Below are positions 1-7,550 of a stretch of 16,109 nucleotides of DNA, in pieces. Positions within the stretch are counted from its first letter, which is position 1; each line of letters opens with the position of its first letter. The stretch lies in the NCBI GenBank assembly GCA_003500765.1, contig DNQL01000308.1:1-16109 (forward strand). Direction: 5' to 3'. The position numbers and the translations under genes were made by a program. The DNA is from Elusimicrobiota bacterium (GTDB taxonomy: Bacteria; Elusimicrobiota; Elusimicrobia; Elusimicrobiales; UBA9959). The notes beneath the pieces are model-generated. The model was not told the DNA's origin. It did not search any database and worked only from the letters and a program-made list of their open reading frames with translations.

Positions 1-1861
1 CGTAGCGGGTCTTCAGCGCCTCGAGTTCCGCCCGCGCGGCCGCCCGCTCCGCGGCGAGGGCCCGTTCCGCCTCCCCGGCGCTTTCCCGGAGCTTGCGGTT
101 AAGGTCCTCCACCACTCCCTTGAAGCCGGCTTCTATCCTGGCTTCCCGGTCCTTTACCTCGTCGATAAAACGTTTTTCGAAACCGGCCTCCCTGGCGAGC
201 AGCTCTTCCTGCCTGGCCCGGAAAGCCTGTTCGCGGTTAAGGTCCCTGGCCTCGAAACGGGCCTGCTCCGAGCCCAGCCTCCGCGCGAATTCCTCCGCGG
301 CCGCTTTTTCCCTGGCGGAGAAGGCGGCTTCCAGTTCGGCGGCGCGGGCCCGGTAAGAGTCTTCGAGCTTCTTCCTGGCTTCTTCGATCCTCGCTTTTTC
401 GGAGGCGGAGAAGGATTCGAAGGCTTTTTCCCTCTCGGCTATCTGGGCCGAAAGGAAAAGGTTGTCGCTTTTCAGTTTTTCGTTCTCGGCCGCGCGCTCT
501 TCCAGCTGTTTCCTTACGGCCGCGCTGCGGCGCTCTATCTCCGAATATTTGGCGGCGAGGGCTTTTTCCTTCATGGCCAGCCCCTCTTCCATCGAGGCCC
601 GGTGCAGCGCCAGCTGCTCCTCGAAAGAGGCGGCCAGCTCCGCTTCCCGCCGGTGAAGCTGCTCGGACATCTGCGCCCTGTAGGACTGGAGGCGGGCCTG
701 CTCCGCGGCCAGTTCCCTTTTCTTTTCCGCGGCCGCCTCCTCGGCTTTCTCCATTTCCTCCCTGAATTCGTTCTTGCGGGTTTCCAGCTCACGCGCGAGG
801 CGCTTTTCCCTGGCGTCCAGCTCGGCGCGTACCGCGGCCGCGGCGCGGCGGGATTCTTCCTCCAGCCTGGCCGCCTTTTCGGCGACGGATTTTTCCAGGG
901 CCCTGGCCTCTTCTTCCAGTTCTTTCTGGCGGGCGATCAGTTCCAGGTCGCGTTCTTCCTGCCTGCGACGGAGCTGTTCTTTTTCCGCGGCCCAGTCCTG
1001 CTGCCTGCGGGCGAGCTCCCGGCCCGCTTCGGCCAGCAGGTCCTCCGTCTTGGCCAGCCGGGAGGAGAAATCGGCCTCTACCTGCGCGAGCCTGTCCGCC
1101 AGGGCTTTGTCCGAGAGTTTCTTATTGTCTTCGAGCCAGCCGGAATAGGTGGCGTAGAGCTGCTTTTCCCGTTCCGCGAATTCAGTCGAAAGCTTTTCGG
1201 AAAGGTTCTTGATCTCCGAGAGATGTTTCTCGCCGAGGTCCCTTGCCGCCGCTTCCTTATCCAGGCGGTGCCGGGCTTCCTGTTCTTCCCTGGACTGGAG
1301 CAGGCGCTGTTCCCATATGGCTTCGAGCTTCCTGACCTGCTCGGCGGCCTCCTTCTTTGCCAGTTCCCTGCCGAGCTTCATCTGCTCTATGAAGGTTTCC
1401 CTTTCCGCTTTGAATTCCGCCTCGCGCTCCCCCTGCCACTGGCGGAAGACCTGTTCCATCTCCGAGCGCAGCTTCCGCTTTTGTTCCGATATCTCCTCTT
1501 CTTTGCGGGCTATCTCCGACTTCAGGCGGTCGCGTTCTTCCTCGAGCTCGGAGCGGTGGAGCGAGATGGCCTCGTCCAGCATTTTCTGGTATTTCTGCCA
1601 GAGGGAGGATTCTTTTTCCACGAGCAGCTGGGCCACCTCCTGCTCGCGCTTCTTGATGCGGTCCTCGTGGCCCCGCATGAGGGCTTCGTACTCGGCGTCC
1701 TTCGCCTTGTTGCTGCGCTGTATCTCATCGAAAGAGCGGGAACGCAGGGTGGAGAGCTCCGCCTCTTTCTCCCTGAGCTCCGAGGTCAGCCTGAGGATCA
1801 TCTTGGCCGAGTCGAGCTCGGTCTCCCTCAGTATCTCCTCGTAATCGCCGCTTCCGGACAT
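1..1861 (-). CDS. Giant coiled-coil protein, C-terminus cut off by the window edge
   Basis: Function not recognised. The frame stays open for 620 codons from an ATG at 1861 to the left edge, so the C-terminus lies outside. The visible protein is almost pure charged alpha helix (Glu, Lys, Arg, Ala, Leu, Gln). I found no proline or cysteine codon in the frame, no signal peptide and no membrane segment. Core hydrophobics recur every 11 residues in places, for example L322, L333, V344, L355 and F366, the spacing of hendecad coiled coils. The N-terminus begins MSGSGDYEEILRETELD. The gene starts 19 bp after the stop of a longer coiled-coil gene of the same character. There is no good Shine-Dalgarno just before the ATG, so translational coupling to that gene is likely. 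A cytoskeletal, scaffold or spacer role in the cytoplasm is inference from shape only. The long open frames on the opposite strand here reflect codon composition. Confidence 0.85.
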   Translation of the reverse strand, partial: MSGSGDYEEILRETELDSAKMILRLTSELREKEAELSTLRSRSFDEIQRSNKAKDAEYEALMRGHEDRIKKREQEVAQLLVEKESSLWQKYQKMLDEAISLHRSELEEERDRLKSEIARKEEEISEQKRKLRSEMEQVFRQWQGEREAEFKAERETFIEQMKLGRELAKKEAAEQVRKLEAIWEQRLLQSREEQEARHRLDKEAAARDLGEKHLSEIKNLSEKLSTEFAEREKQLYATYSGWLEDNKKLSDKALADRLAQVEADFSSRLAKTEDLLAEAGRELARRQQDWAAEKEQLRRRQEERDLELIARQKELEEEARALEKSVAEKAARLEEESRRAAAAVRAELDAREKRLARELETRKNEFREEMEKAEEAAAEKKRELAAEQARLQSYRAQMSEQLHRREAELAASFEEQLALHRASMEEGLAMKEKALAAKYSEIERRSAAVRKQLEERAAENEKLKSDNLFLSAQIAEREKAFESFSASEKARIEEARKKLEDSYRARAAELEAAFSAREKAAAEEFARRLGSEQARFEARDLNREQAFRARQEELLAREAGFEKRFIDEVKDREARIEAGFKGVVEDLNRKLRESAGEAERALAAERAAARAELEALKTRY

Positions 1862-1880
1862 ATGGGCCGCGGGGCGCCGT

Positions 1881-4800
1881 TCAGGCTCCCTCGCCTTTCT
1901 CCTTTTTAAGTTTGTCGTAGCGCTCTTCCAGCTCCTTCTGCTTTTTGCCCCAGAAAGCCATCAGCTCCTCTTCCTTCTTCTGGTAGCGGTCGAGGTACTC
2001 CTCTTCTTTCTGGCAGGCCAGCAGTGTGAGGCGGTTCTTCTCCTCCTCCGCCTCCTTCAGCCTGGCCCGCAGGGCGTCCTCCAGCTCCTTGCGCAGCTTG
2101 TCCATGCCGGAGCGGGCTTTTTCCATCTCGGAATGATAGTGCCGCTCCAGCTCGTCCTTGCGCTTGGAAAACTCCTCTTCCAGCTTGAGCCGCGCCTGCT
2201 TGGAGCGCGAAAGTTCCTCGTCGAGCTTCTGGTTGAACAGGGCCTCTTTCTTCTCGAACTCGGCCCGCAGCGCCTGGCGCTCCCGGTTTATAAGTTCCGC
2301 CTTCTGTGATTCCCAGGCCGTGCGGTCTTTCTCGCTGTCCGCCGATATCTTCTGGCTCAACTCCAGGTAGCGCCGTTCCAGGTCCATCTCTTTCTGGCGC
2401 GCGGAAGCCTCCAGCTCCTCGCGGCGGCGGTTGAGAGAGGCTTCCTGGGTCGAGAGATGGTCCCGGGACTTGGCGTCTATCGACGCCTCCAGCCGCGCGG
2501 TCCTGTCCGCGAATTCGGATTCAAGCCGTTTTATCTTTTCCTGCAGCGCCGTTTCCAGCTCGGCTTTTTTCGCCTCGGCCTCCAGGGCGGCTTTTTCCCG
2601 CTCCTCGTCCCGCTGCCTGCGCATAGCGGCCGCGAGCTCTGCCGTCTTTTCCTCGAAATGCTTCTGCATGGCGGCTTCCTTGCCGCGCAATTCCTCGAGG
2701 CGCTTGTCATGCTCCTGTTCCAGGGAAGACCGGTGCGAGTCCAGGGCCCTGTACATCTCCTCCCGGGCGCGGGCGAGCTTCTCGAAATTCTCGTGGTCCT
2801 TGACCTGCGCTTCCTGCAGCAGCTTTATCTTTGCCTCTCCCAGTTCCTGCTCCAGTCGGGCCTTGGCCGCGTCTATCTCGGCCTCGCGGTTCTTTATCGC
2901 CAGTTCCCGGGGTTTGAACGAGTCCTCCAGGCGGCGCTTCTCCTCGGCCAGCCGGCGTCCGTACTCGGTTTTCGCCTGCTCCAGCCGGGCCTCCATGTCC
3001 TTCTCCCTGCCGGCGAGGTCCCTGAGGAACGAGGCTTTTTCATCCTCCAGCCTGGCGGCCCTGTCCGAATGCTCGGCCTTGAGCATCTCCTCCCGCTGGG
3101 CCAGTTTTTCGGAGAAAAGTTTCTCCTGTTCTTCCTTCCAGGCGCGCAGCTTCTCGGCCGCCGCCTTCTCCGCCGCCAGCAGTTCCTGCTGGTGGCCGCG
3201 GCGCACGTCCTTGAGCGTTTCCTCCAGCCGGGCCTCCCGGGCCTGGAGGGCCTGGCGCTGGGCGTCGAGCTCGGCCTTGACCTTCTCGCGCTCCTGCCTG
3301 GCCGCCTCTTCCAGCTCCGCGGACCTGGCGGCGAGACGCTCCTTCAGCCCGGCCGCCGCTTCCAGTTCCTGCTGCGCGTATTTGAGGCGCAGTTCGTCCT
3401 CGAAATGGTCGTACTTCTCCTTGAGCACCTCGCGGTACTTGCGGAACTCCTCCTTGAGGCGTTCCCGTTCCGACATGGTGATACGCTCTTTTTCCAGCAG
3501 CCATTCCTCTTCCCTGGCCTGCCAGGCCGCGCCGGAGCGTTTCGCTTCGCCGGCGGCGCGCTCCTCCAGGGCCTTCTCCTTGGCCCGGTAGGAATCCTCG
3601 AGGGAACGCCTGGCGGACTGCAGGCGCTCCTCATAATGCATCTCCAGCTCGCGTCGCGAATCCTCCTGGGTTTGGGCCTGCTGCTGCATCCACTCGTTCT
3701 GCTCGCGGAGCAGCGCCCCGCGCAGCGATTCTTCCTTGAGCTTGTTCTCCTGGCGCAGCCTGTCGGCCTCGGCCTTGAGGCGGGTATCCGCGGCCGCTTC
3801 CGCGTCCTTTTCCCTCTTGCGCCAGTCGGCCTCCCAGCGGCGGTTGTTCTCCTCCACCGAGGTCTCTATCTCCTTGCGCTGGGCCAGGGCCGTCTCCCGC
3901 CACTTTTCGCGGCTCTCCTCCACGGCCTTCTCATAAGCGGCGTTGGTCTCCTCGTCGTGTTTCTTGACGAGTTCCACGACCTGCCGCTCCATCTCCAGGC
4001 GCATTTCCACGTATTCCTGCTCGCGCTGCCGGATATAGCCCTGCAGCCGGTCGCGTATCTCGGAGAGCTCGCGCTGATGGGCGGCCTTCATCGCCTCCAT
4101 CTCGGCTTCCTTCTCCTGCTTAAGGTCCGACTCCCTTTCTTCCAGGCGCTTCAGCGCGTCCTCGTGGCGGCCGGCGAAAAGGTCCTCTATCTTTTTCAGC
4201 CGGGCGTCGTGTTCCTTTTCCAGGTTTTCCAGGAGGAGGGTCCGTTCTTCCTCCAGTTTTAGCCGGGCCTCGCGTCCCGAGACGGCTTCCTTCTCGGAAA
4301 GCTCGGCCATTTTGGCCAGGTGTTCGTCTTCCAGTTCCCGGCGGAACTTCCCGAGCTGTTCCTCTTTGGCCTTATGCAGCGCGGAGAGCTCCCGCTCGCG
4401 CAGCTCCAGCCGCCCGCGCGCCTCCAGGTCGGCCCTTTCGGCCTCGATCCTGGACTTCTCCACCAGTTCCTTTTCCAGGGCTTCGTATTTGAGCCGCAGC
4501 GCGTTCTCCCGCCCGGCGAAATTGTCCTCGTGGCGCTTCAGGACGGCTTCCAGTTCCTCCTGCTTCAGTTCCTGGGTCTTGCGGGATTCCTCTATCGCGG
4601 AAAGTTTCACGCGGCCGATCTCGGCTTCTTTGTCGGAGAGCTCCTGCTTGAGGGCCTGTATCTCCTTTTCGAGCTGCGCCCTGGCCTGCCGCCAGTTGGC
4701 TGTTTCCTCGTTGAGTATCTGTTCGCGGATCTTGCCTTTAAGGTCGGCCTCCATGGCCGTCTGCGTCTTCCAGTTCTCTTCCCAGGTGCGGATGGTGCCC

Positions 4801-5003
4801 TGCCACTTCTTGAGCACTTCTTCTTTCTGTTCTATCTGGGATGTCAGGGAGCGGACCGCGGAGGTCTTGTTCCGCGCGTCCTCTTTCAGCCGGGAATTGT
4901 CGTCCTGCAGGGTGTGGATCTTCTCCACCGCCCAGCGCAGGGCCAGTTTGGCGGTCTCTATGTCGTTTATCGCCGCCGGGTCGAGCTTAGGCTCTTGTTC
5001 CAT
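1881..5003 (-). CDS. Giant cytoplasmic coiled-coil protein (1040 aa)
   Basis: Function not recognised. The predicted product is 1040 residues, nearly all amphipathic charged helix. Prolines are seen only at 5, 9 and 698 and a single cysteine at 997. There is no signal peptide or membrane segment. The hydrophobic core shows long runs with 11-residue spacing: F630, L641, L652, L663, L674, L685, F696, with a second stripe F659, M670, Y681, L692. Another run is L261, I272, A283, L294, M305, I316. That points to a hendecad, weakly twisted coiled coil rather than a plain heptad. The ATG at 5003 is chosen because GGAGGAAG lies about 7 nt upstream; an in-frame ATG at 5057 would add 18 residues without such a site. 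It is the first gene of an operon with the similar protein encoded downstream. Chromosome-segregation SMC ATPases are excluded because no Walker motifs are present. A filament or scaffold role is inference. Confidence 0.9.
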   Translation of the reverse strand: MEQEPKLDPAAINDIETAKLALRWAVEKIHTLQDDNSRLKEDARNKTSAVRSLTSQIEQKEEVLKKWQGTIRTWEENWKTQTAMEADLKGKIREQILNEETANWRQARAQLEKEIQALKQELSDKEAEIGRVKLSAIEESRKTQELKQEELEAVLKRHEDNFAGRENALRLKYEALEKELVEKSRIEAERADLEARGRLELRERELSALHKAKEEQLGKFRRELEDEHLAKMAELSEKEAVSGREARLKLEEERTLLLENLEKEHDARLKKIEDLFAGRHEDALKRLEERESDLKQEKEAEMEAMKAAHQRELSEIRDRLQGYIRQREQEYVEMRLEMERQVVELVKKHDEETNAAYEKAVEESREKWRETALAQRKEIETSVEENNRRWEADWRKREKDAEAAADTRLKAEADRLRQENKLKEESLRGALLREQNEWMQQQAQTQEDSRRELEMHYEERLQSARRSLEDSYRAKEKALEERAAGEAKRSGAAWQAREEEWLLEKERITMSERERLKEEFRKYREVLKEKYDHFEDELRLKYAQQELEAAAGLKERLAARSAELEEAARQEREKVKAELDAQRQALQAREARLEETLKDVRRGHQQELLAAEKAAAEKLRAWKEEQEKLFSEKLAQREEMLKAEHSDRAARLEDEKASFLRDLAGREKDMEARLEQAKTEYGRRLAEEKRRLEDSFKPRELAIKNREAEIDAAKARLEQELGEAKIKLLQEAQVKDHENFEKLARAREEMYRALDSHRSSLEQEHDKRLEELRGKEAAMQKHFEEKTAELAAAMRRQRDEEREKAALEAEAKKAELETALQEKIKRLESEFADRTARLEASIDAKSRDHLSTQEASLNRRREELEASARQKEMDLERRYLELSQKISADSEKDRTAWESQKAELINRERQALRAEFEKKEALFNQKLDEELSRSKQARLKLEEEFSKRKDELERHYHSEMEKARSGMDKLRKELEDALRARLKEAEEEKNRLTLLACQKEEEYLDRYQKKEEELMAFWGKKQKELEERYDKLKKEKGEGA

Positions 5004-5038
5004 TTTGAACTTCCTCCGCTGACTTTGAACGAACGGTA

Positions 5039-5055
5039 GGGGCCACGGGGGCCCC
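5039..5055 (-). other. Hairpin at the predicted 5' end of the coiled-coil mRNA
   Basis: GGGGCC (5039-5044) and GGCCCC (5050-5055) form a 6-bp all-GC stem with a 5-nt loop. If transcription starts near 5056 as the promoter at 5063-5091 predicts, this stem would sit at the very 5' end of the transcript. Such 5'-terminal stems are known to protect mRNAs from 5'-dependent decay; that role here is inference. Confidence 0.35.
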
Positions 5056-5062
5056 AACGGAT

Positions 5063-5091
5063 AAAATAGCAGACTGCGCCGCCCGATTCAA
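5063..5091 (-). promoter_or_regulatory. Candidate sigma-70 promoter for the coiled-coil operon
   Basis: On the minus strand TTGAAT (5091-5086) and TATTTT (5068-5063) are separated by exactly 17 bp, giving a predicted start near 5056 and a leader of about 53 nt. A second, stronger -10 (TATAAT, 5102-5097) lies just upstream with a poor -35 and an AT-rich tract beyond it (about 5121-5142). Either or both may be used. Confidence 0.45.
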
Positions 5092-5161
5092 GGATAATTA
5101 TACAGGCGGCGTATTGAGGAAATATTAAATAGTTGTTAATTAGAGGGGCTGGCCGGGCGAC

Positions 5162-5187
5162 AAAAAAAGCCGGCCTTGCGGCCGGCT
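5162..5187 (-). terminator. Rho-independent terminator of rpmB
   Basis: Read on the minus strand: an 8-bp perfect stem AGCCGGCC / GGCCGGCT, a GCAA (GNRA) tetraloop, and then a run of T (5167-5162 after the stem). It lies about 30 bp after the rpmB stop codon. It separates rpmB from the coiled-coil operon, so that operon needs its own promoter. Confidence 0.93.
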
Positions 5188-5217
5188 GGAGCGCTTACGC
5201 GCCCGGGGGGAGGCTTT

Positions 5218-5412
5218 TTAGCGGGCCGGTCTTACCGCGCGGCCGCTTTTTATGCAGGTCGTGCAGACGTAGACCGACTTGACGGCGCCCTTGAGGACTA
5301 TCTTCTGCTTCTGAAGGTTGGGCTTGAAGATCCTCTTGGTGGCCACGTGGGAGTGGCTGTACGAGTTGCCCGCCTTGGGGCCTTTACCGCAAAGTTCACA
5401 TTTGAATGCCAT
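5218..5412 (-). CDS. rpmB: 50S ribosomal protein L28 (bL28)
   Basis: This 64-residue protein matches bL28 in length and sequence character. It starts MAFKCELCGKGPKAGNSYSH, continues with the family's SHSH and FKPNLQK segments, and ends with CTTCIKSGRAVRP. It binds 23S rRNA in the large subunit. Cysteines at 5, 8, 50 and 53 form two CxxC pairs, so this is the zinc-binding form. The start at 5412 is fixed by homology with bL28 N-termini; the frame stays open further upstream but carries no family sequence. No Shine-Dalgarno is visible before the ATG, and a TATAAT lies only ten bases upstream, so the mRNA may be nearly leaderless. The gene is monocistronic with a strong terminator behind it and is divergent from the yjbQ-like gene. 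Confidence 0.97.
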   Translation of the reverse strand: MAFKCELCGKGPKAGNSYSHSHVATKRIFKPNLQKQKIVLKGAVKSVYVCTTCIKSGRAVRPAR

Positions 5413-5421
5413 AGTGAGTTT

Positions 5422-5452
5422 ATTATAGCAAAAAGCCCCGCCTCTTTGTAAA
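5422..5452 (-). promoter_or_regulatory. Candidate rpmB promoter, near-leaderless
   Basis: A perfect TATAAT lies at 5427-5422 on the minus strand, with TTTACA at 5452-5447 as a possible -35 (19-bp spacer, longer than ideal). The expected start, near 5415, would leave only about 3 nt before the rpmB ATG at 5412. On the plus strand TAAAAT at 5449-5454 could likewise serve the divergent gene, placing its start close to the ATG at 5461. The whole divergent gap is 48 bp. Confidence 0.5.
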
Positions 5453-5460
5453 ATGAAGGG

Positions 5461-5877
5461 ATGAAATCCCATACGTCCCACCTCTGGATGAGCACCCGCG
5501 ACCGTTGCGCCATCGTCAATATAACGGGCGAGGTCGAGGACGAGCTCGCCAAAAGCGGCATAAAAGAGGGACTGTGCCTGGTAAACGCCATGCACATCAC
5601 CTCCAGCGTCTTCATAAACGACAACGAGACCGGCCTGCACAGGGATTTTTTGGAATGGCTGGAGAGGCTGGCCCCCTATTCCCGCGACGGCTATAACCAT
5701 AACCGCACCGGGGAGGATAACGGGGACTCCCACCTGAAGCGAACGGTCATGGGCCGCGAGGTGGTGGTGGCGGTCACCAAAGGCCGCCTGGATTTCGGTC
5801 CCTGGGAACAGATCTTCTACGGAGAGTTCGACGGCCGCCGCAAGAAGCGGGTCATGGTCAAGATAATAGGGGAATGA
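5461..5877 (+). CDS. yjbQ: YjbQ / UPF0047 family protein
   Basis: A 138-residue cytoplasmic protein of the UPF0047 (YjbQ) family, at the family's usual length. Visible signatures are the [12 protein letters not shown] segment (H45, E56), the [16 protein letters not shown] segment (H80, E85, H91), the GPWEQI motif (115-118) and the [10 protein letters not shown] tail. The conserved His and Glu residues are expected to form a metal or phosphate site. Some members are reported to show weak thiamine-phosphate synthase activity, but the physiological reaction of the family is not settled. The ATG at 5461 follows GAAGGG directly, an unusually tight spacing. The stop codon overlaps the possible first ATG of the thioesterase gene, so the two are co-transcribed. 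Five of its eight isoleucines use ATA. Confidence 0.9.
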   Translation: MKSHTSHLWMSTRDRCAIVNITGEVEDELAKSGIKEGLCLVNAMHITSSVFINDNETGLHRDFLEWLERLAPYSRDGYNHNRTGEDNGDSHLKRTVMGREVVVAVTKGRLDFGPWEQIFYGEFDGRRKKRVMVKIIGE

Positions 5878-5879
5878 GC

Positions 5880-6257
5880 ATGAAAAGACGGGTCTACTAC
5901 CACGACACCGACTGCGCCGGCGTCGTCTATTACGGCAACTACCTTAAATTCCTGGAGGAGGCCCGCACCGAGTACATGGAGGAGCGCGGCCTCTCCGTGA
6001 AGGCGCTGCTGGACGCGGGGTTCGGCTTCGTGGTCAAACGGCAGGAAATTGATTACAAATATCCCGCGCGGTACGGGGATACCGTGGAGATAGAGACGCG
6101 CGTGACCGAGGTGACCCCTTTCCGCGCCCGATTCGAGTACGACCTTAAGAACCAGGACGGCCGCCCCCTGGCCAAAGCCGTCACTGAGATGGTCTGCGTG
6201 GGCCCCGACTTTAAAATGCGCGAACTGTCTCCGGAGCTCAGGTCTAAATTCGTTTGA
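5880..6257 (+). CDS. ybgC: YbgC/4HBT-type acyl-CoA thioesterase
   Basis: A 125-residue hotdog-fold thioesterase of the 4-hydroxybenzoyl-CoA thioesterase / YbgC family, which hydrolyses acyl-CoA esters in the cytoplasm. The N-terminal signature YYHDTDCAGVVYYGNYLKF contains the catalytic Asp (D11) and the GxVxxxxYL helix, followed by EEARTEYM and the YPARYGDTVEIET strand. In several bacteria YbgC is linked to the Tol-Pal region; no tol genes are visible here. The ATG at 5880 is preferred because AGGGG (5868-5872) lies 7 nt upstream. The in-frame ATG at 5874, which overlaps the preceding TGA, has that site only 1 nt away and would add two residues. Substrate chain length cannot be read from the sequence. 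Confidence 0.9.
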   Translation: MKRRVYYHDTDCAGVVYYGNYLKFLEEARTEYMEERGLSVKALLDAGFGFVVKRQEIDYKYPARYGDTVEIETRVTEVTPFRARFEYDLKNQDGRPLAKAVTEMVCVGPDFKMRELSPELRSKFV

Positions 6258-6305
6258 GCTCCCCGGCCTTCCCCGGCGTATTTAGTAGAATATCGGCTTC
6301 TTCGA

Positions 6306-7550
6306 ATGACGATAACTGAAAAAGTGAACAGTCTTCCCGGCTGGGCCGTGCCGGCCGCGATATTCCTGTTCGCCCTGGCGGCCAGGCTGGCTTATGTCTT
6401 TTCCGCCGGGATCCATACCATGCCGGACATAGATTCGGTGGAGTACCTTAATTACGCCAAAAACCTGATCGCGGGCGAAGGTTACACCGACGGCCGGTGG
6501 CGGGCGTTCCGGGCTCCCGGTTACCCGTTTTTCGCCGCCGGCGTTTTCGGCCTTTTCGGCGAGTCCCTGCCCGCGCTTAAAGTCGTGCAGGCGGCGGTGA
6601 GTTCCTCCGTGCCGGTAATGGTCTATTTCATAGGCCGGCGCCTCGGGGGTCGGGCCGTGGCGCTGGGCGCGGGTTTTTTTTCATGCTTTTACTTCGGACT
6701 GGTCTTTGAGCCCCATCACCTGGTGAGCGAGGCCCTGTTCACGCCTCTTTTCGTTCTCGCTGTCCTGCTGCTCCTGAAAACGGAGGAGGACTGGCGGTAT
6801 TCGCTGCCCGTGGGCGTCGTCCTCGGGCTGACCACCCTGACGCGGCCGGTGGGGCTGCTGGTGATAGCGGCGGGGGCCCTGTGGATTTTCCTGCGGCTGC
6901 CTTTGCGGCGCGCCCTGAAAGTCTCGCTTTTCGTCTTTCTTTCGATCTGCGCCGTCATGGCGCCGTGGTGGGCGCGCAATTACAGGGTGTTCGGGACTTT
7001 CGTGCCCGTATGCCTGGAGACGGGTTTTGTCGTGAAGCATACCGGGACGCCGCCGGAACTGCTGGATTTTAACGACGGGATGCCGGAGCTGGAAAGGGAC
7101 AGGCGCAATCTGGAAGAAGGCCTCTCCTATATACGGAGCCGTCCGGGCCACGAACTTTTCATGAAAGGGATCAGGGAGCTCTCGCGTTTCCTCTATCCCT
7201 TCCTGCCGGCTTACGACACCACCTACATGCTGATACTGCCTTTCTGGCTTTACGGCCTTTACGCGATAGTCAGGTCGCGCGATGAAAGGTCCTATCTGCT
7301 GTTCTCGATGTTCATCTATTTCCCGATAGCCTTCATTTTCTGCGGGACCACGCGTTACCGGCATTCCCTGGGCGCTTTTTTCATACTTATAGCCGCGCTG
7401 GGAGTCAAAGACCTGGCGGAGAGGGCTCGAGCTTCGGGCCGCGGCCGCGCTTTAGCCGGTGCCGCCGCGGTCTGGGCGGCGCTCAACGTTTTTATTCACA
7501 TATTCTCGGAACCGGCCAGGTTCGCCTTTAAAAGTTTCCTGGGGATATGA
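6306..7550 (+). CDS. GT39/ArnT-like multipass membrane glycosyltransferase
   Basis: A 414-residue integral membrane protein with many hydrophobic segments, resembling the GT-C superfamily (PMT / ArnT, GT39-like). These enzymes transfer a sugar from a polyprenyl-phosphate carrier on the outer face of the cytoplasmic membrane. After the first membrane segment (about 14-33) comes the acidic MPDIDSVEYL loop, with D41 and D43 in the place of the family's catalytic Asp. RAPGYP (69-74) and PHHLVSEALFTPLF (136-149) are further GT39 hallmarks. It is somewhat shorter than full ArnT proteins (about 550 aa), so the C-terminal periplasmic domain is reduced. No Shine-Dalgarno precedes 6306; a TAGAAT at 6286-6291 hints at a short-leader transcript. 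The stop overlaps the ATG of the B12 radical SAM gene, so they are co-transcribed. The acceptor is unknown. Confidence 0.85.
   Translation: MTITEKVNSLPGWAVPAAIFLFALAARLAYVFSAGIHTMPDIDSVEYLNYAKNLIAGEGYTDGRWRAFRAPGYPFFAAGVFGLFGESLPALKVVQAAVSSSVPVMVYFIGRRLGGRAVALGAGFFSCFYFGLVFEPHHLVSEALFTPLFVLAVLLLLKTEEDWRYSLPVGVVLGLTTLTRPVGLLVIAAGALWIFLRLPLRRALKVSLFVFLSICAVMAPWWARNYRVFGTFVPVCLETGFVVKHTGTPPELLDFNDGMPELERDRRNLEEGLSYIRSRPGHELFMKGIRELSRFLYPFLPAYDTTYMLILPFWLYGLYAIVRSRDERSYLLFSMFIYFPIAFIFCGTTRYRHSLGAFFILIAALGVKDLAERARASGRGRALAGAAAVWAALNVFIHIFSEPARFAFKSFLGI

Noticed and set aside
602..1909. Long plus-strand open frame (435 codons) opposite the left coiled-coil gene
   Set aside because: It mirrors the codon pattern of the coiled-coil gene, where GAG, CTG and AAG codons rarely give stops on the other strand. 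Its Leu/Phe/Gly/Pro-rich product resembles no protein, and it has no ribosome-binding site.
2457..4262. Long plus-strand open frame (601 codons) opposite the second coiled-coil gene
   Set aside because: Same compositional shadow; the minus-strand frame has a clear start signal and coherent periodic structure.
1881..5003. SMC-type or other ATPase identity for the giant coiled-coil protein
   Set aside because: No Walker A or B motif and no globular head; the helix runs almost from end to end.
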